Shown: piece by piece, positions 61,868 through 64,000 of the stretch
Layout of the letters: each line of letters opens with the position of its first letter
Position numbering within the stretch: position 1 is the stretch's first letter
Assembly (NCBI GenBank): GCA_030604405.1
Contig: JAUVVY010000005.1
Location: forward strand, 85,935 to 149,934
Length of the DNA: 64,000 nt
Origin: a bacterium
GTDB lineage: Bacteria; Armatimonadota; Zipacnadia; Zipacnadales; UBA11051
Direction of reading: 5' to 3'
Made by a program: the position numbers and the translations under genes
The notes under the pieces: generated by a model
What the model was told of the DNA's origin: nothing
The model's input: the letters and a program-made list of their open reading frames with translations, nothing else
The model's database searches: none

Positions 61868-62962
61868 CTATTCTTGCGTGACCGCGACCGCCTCATACAG
61901 CTTGGGTCCGCCGTACTCGTAAAACTCCGGCCCCAGCGGCAAGTCCATCCACGCCCGCCGCTCGTTGGACAGATACGCCGCCAGTGCCCACTCCACGTTC
62001 AACATCCCGTCCCGGCCCGTTACCGGCGGCTCGCTGTCGTCCTCGATACACCGGCGAAAGGCTTTGTGCATGCGTGTCCATACGGCCTCGGTCCGCAAGT
62101 CGTCGTCTATTGCGATCGGAGTGGATCCTTCGACGCCCCGTTTCACAGTTAGGCCGTCGGGACTCGCGTAGGCTTCCAGAATGCCTTCGATGCCGTAGAT
62201 AGTGAAGCCGGCATTGCGGGCGCTTGTGTAAACCGGCGCTGCGTACAGGCCGATCGTGATGATGGCCTGGCCCTCACACACCGCGGTGATGACGAACTGG
62301 TCCTCCGGTGTCTGGCCGGCGCTGAAGCGGTTGCCGATATACGCGCTGACGTGCCTGGGGTCCTGATCGCAAATGTAGCGGGCCGTGTCTATATAATGGC
62401 AGCCGAAGTTGACGACATGGCCGTGGCCCTGCGCGCCGGCTTTGAAACGCCAGAAATCGGCACCTACGTCCCCGGCAAGGGTCGCCTTGGTGGGGAAGGC
62501 GCCGTCAACGCCAATCACATCGCCGATTTGTCCGGCTTCGATCGTGCGACCGGCCTGCGCGTACGGGGCCTGGAAGCGCGTGCTCTGCCCAATCATCAGC
62601 TTAACGCCACTGTCATCGGCAGCCGCGATCATGGCGCGACACTCTTGCAGCGTCGGGGCCATGGCCTTTTCGCAATAGATGTGCTTTTTGGCATTAGCTG
62701 CGGCTATAGTCACCTCAGCGTGCAGTTGTGTCGGTACGCAGACCACCACCACGTCCACGTTGCTGTCATCCAGCAGGTCGTGGTAATCCTGATACACAGC
62801 CGGCTTAGATTCTCGCTCCCGACTGACCTGTTCGGCCTTTTCGACATTCTGGTCGGCGATTGCCACCAGTTTTGCGCCTGGGATCTGTTCCGCTGCATCC
62901 ATGTGCCTGGCGCTTACTTTGCCACAGCCGATCACGCCGTATCCTAGTGTTTCTATCTTCAA
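61868..62962 (-). CDS. Gfo/Idh/MocA family oxidoreductase
   Basis: The 364-residue protein has GYGVIGCGKVSARHMDAA (Rossmann loop), KHIYCEKAMAPTLQE with the catalytic Lys in an EKA variant of EKP, and FGCHYIDTARYIC with the conserved His-x-x-Asp-like pair. The substrate should be a sugar or polyol. The start is a TTG that directly abuts AGGTGA. A ribosome site further upstream (GAAGAAA) is weak, so the exact start is uncertain. Confidence 0.9.
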   Translation of the reverse strand: MKIETLGYGVIGCGKVSARHMDAAEQIPGAKLVAIADQNVEKAEQVSRERESKPAVYQDYHDLLDDSNVDVVVVCVPTQLHAEVTIAAANAKKHIYCEKAMAPTLQECRAMIAAADDSGVKLMIGQSTRFQAPYAQAGRTIEAGQIGDVIGVDGAFPTKATLAGDVGADFWRFKAGAQGHGHVVNFGCHYIDTARYICDQDPRHVSAYIGNRFSAGQTPEDQFVITAVCEGQAIITIGLYAAPVYTSARNAGFTIYGIEGILEAYASPDGLTVKRGVEGSTPIAIDDDLRTEAVWTRMHKAFRRCIEDDSEPPVTGRDGMLNVEWALAAYLSNERRAWMDLPLGPEFYEYGGPKLYEAVAVTQE

Positions 62963-63057
62963 TCACCTGATTTCTTCGCGACAAGTTGAGACTATGCAGG
63001 AGACCGTTGCGAAACGGCCTTGTTGCCTGTGAGAAATTGTGTCTGGCAAGTTTCTGA

Positions 63058-64000
63058 TTAGTTGCTCGCGTCAAGGACCGCAGGTTTCTCTTGACCGTAC
63101 GCGTTGTCGTGCGAGACAACGTGCGTCTCGCCGCCTGTCGGCCATGGCCGCACGTCCCTGTCGCCCGGCTTGTCGGTGAAGAACCAGTTGTGATGGATAT
63201 CGGCCTCCTCGACAGGTATGCCGCGGATCACGATGGCCGTCACGCGCGCGCACCGGAACGTATTGTGATGCACCTTCATCCAGTCACCGGCGATGGTGGT
63301 GCCATCGCGCCGGTCTCCGCCTCCGTGCATGTCAAACATGTGACTCAGCGAGACCCCCATCTCCACATTGTTGGATGCTTCATAGGCATTGCCGGGCTTG
63401 CCGGTGCCCGCGATCGAGTGCCGGTTGGCGTTGAACAGGTTATACTCGATCAGCGAAACGGCCTCCTCGCCGTACCCATGCGACACACCGTAACCCAGAC
63501 CGTTTATCTGGTTGTGGTGGATGTAGCTGTGATGAATGTGGTGGTCTTTCCCGTTCGACAGGTAGATACCCGCGTGGCTCCAGCCGGAGATTTCGCAGTT
63601 GTCCACCTCCAGGCCGGAGAATTCTGTGGAGATGCCCCGGCACATCGGGAACTTGTAGTAGTACGCGTGCGGTTCCTTGCGGCTCGTTCCGAACGAGCGC
63701 CGGTGATGGTCTATCCTGCGCTTCGGGTCCGGCCCGCGAATCCACAACCCGGTAATGCGCACATTCGGCCCCAGGACCTTTATCAGCGGACTGGTGGCAA
63801 AGGCGTCGCTGTAGATTGCGGCTCCCTTCGAACCTTCGTGCCCGCGATTGCTGGCAAGCGTAACTCCTGCGGCTATTTCCAGTACCAGCTTCTCGGCAAA
63901 CACCAATGTGGTGCAGTCAATGTCGGCATCCGGCTCGACATAGACAGTCTCGCCTGCTTGTGCCTTCTTCAGCGCCTCGATCAGTTCATCCACCGTGGCA
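63058..64000 (-). CDS. Right-handed parallel beta-helix protein (start may lie beyond window)
   Basis: At least 311 residues form a parallel beta-helix: LIKVLGPNVRITGLWIRG, LEVDNCEISGWSHAGIYLS, HHIHHSYIHHNQINGLGYG and ADIHHNWFFTDKPGDR are coil-repeat patterns seen in pectate-lyase-like and other polysaccharide lyases/epimerases. The frame stays open to the window edge (residues ATVDEL before the possible GTG), so a signal peptide or more N-terminus may exist outside. No catalytic residues could be assigned. It lies upstream of the Gfo/Idh gene with a 95-base gap. Confidence 0.85.
   Translation of the reverse strand, partial: ATVDELIEALKKAQAGETVYVEPDADIDCTTLVFAEKLVLEIAAGVTLASNRGHEGSKGAAIYSDAFATSPLIKVLGPNVRITGLWIRGPDPKRRIDHHRRSFGTSRKEPHAYYYKFPMCRGISTEFSGLEVDNCEISGWSHAGIYLSNGKDHHIHHSYIHHNQINGLGYGVSHGYGEEAVSLIEYNLFNANRHSIAGTGKPGNAYEASNNVEMGVSLSHMFDMHGGGDRRDGTTIAGDWMKVHHNTFRCARVTAIVIRGIPVEEADIHHNWFFTDKPGDRDVRPWPTGGETHVVSHDNAYGQEKPAVLDASN

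Noticed and set aside
1..64000. CRISPR array, tRNA or rRNA genes, and prophage or transposase genes
   Set aside because: No regularly spaced direct repeats, tRNA-like T-loop with acceptor pairing, rRNA signature or recombinase motif was found by reading; a covariance-model scan would be needed to exclude short RNAs.

Overview
This is a GC-rich chromosomal segment of a bacterium, probably free-living and heterotrophic. No rRNA or tRNA gene, CRISPR array, transposase or phage gene was recognised. The best taxonomic hint is a divisome block in the order FhaA-like, FhaB-like, FtsW/RodA, penicillin-binding protein, PASTA kinase, which is typical of Actinobacteria, Chloroflexota, Armatimonadota and relatives. 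Together with many Gfo/Idh/MocA oxidoreductases, secreted discoidin-type proteins, HEAT arrays and dispersed hairpin repeats, this suggests an uncultured lineage such as Armatimonadota. That is inference; no marker gene settles it.

Layout. 1-1.7 kb: the N-terminal part of a soluble chemoreceptor with two cysteine-rich PAS domains. 2.4-7.9 kb: a 2-hydroxyacid dehydrogenase, a fumarylacetoacetase-family hydrolase carrying a perfect parS palindrome in its 5' codons, and a tandemly duplicated set of HEAT-repeat genes with one truncated copy. 8.1-11.9 kb: a sialidase-like protein and an N-acetylneuraminate-lyase-like aldolase, then a stand-alone GMP-synthase ATP-pyrophosphatase. 11.9-20.9 kb (minus strand): a long ECF sigma factor, then a catabolic set (two SDRs, a cyclase, an MttB-like methyltransferase, a class III aminotransferase, two amidohydrolases).

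21-31.4 kb: surface-glycan genes. They comprise three multi-membrane glycosyltransferase-like proteins and a minus-strand operon of Gfo/Idh oxidoreductase, flippase-like protein, hexapeptide acyltransferase, GT2 and DegT aminotransferase, which resembles the oxidation/transamination/acylation route to diacetamido sugars. 31.7-38.5 kb (plus strand): a ceramidase-like protein, deacetylase, class IV aminotransferase, sulfatase-fold enzyme, Gfo/Idh protein and URO-D-like protein; the last five are tightly spaced. 38.7-45.1 kb: two large secreted, probably glycan-active proteins. 45.2-52.4 kb: epimerase, VOC protein, SDR, membrane protein, aldo/keto-like protein, Gfo/Idh, M55 peptidase and a conserved hypothetical.

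52.6-59 kb: the cell-wall and division block. 59-64 kb: a discoidin-like secreted protein, another membrane glycosyltransferase, a Gfo/Idh protein and a beta-helix protein running off the edge. Two themes recur. One is gene debris: C-terminal scraps of an SDR and of a Gfo/Idh gene, and a truncated HEAT copy. The other is families of intergenic hairpin repeats, one of which keeps its base pairing although the arm sequences differ.
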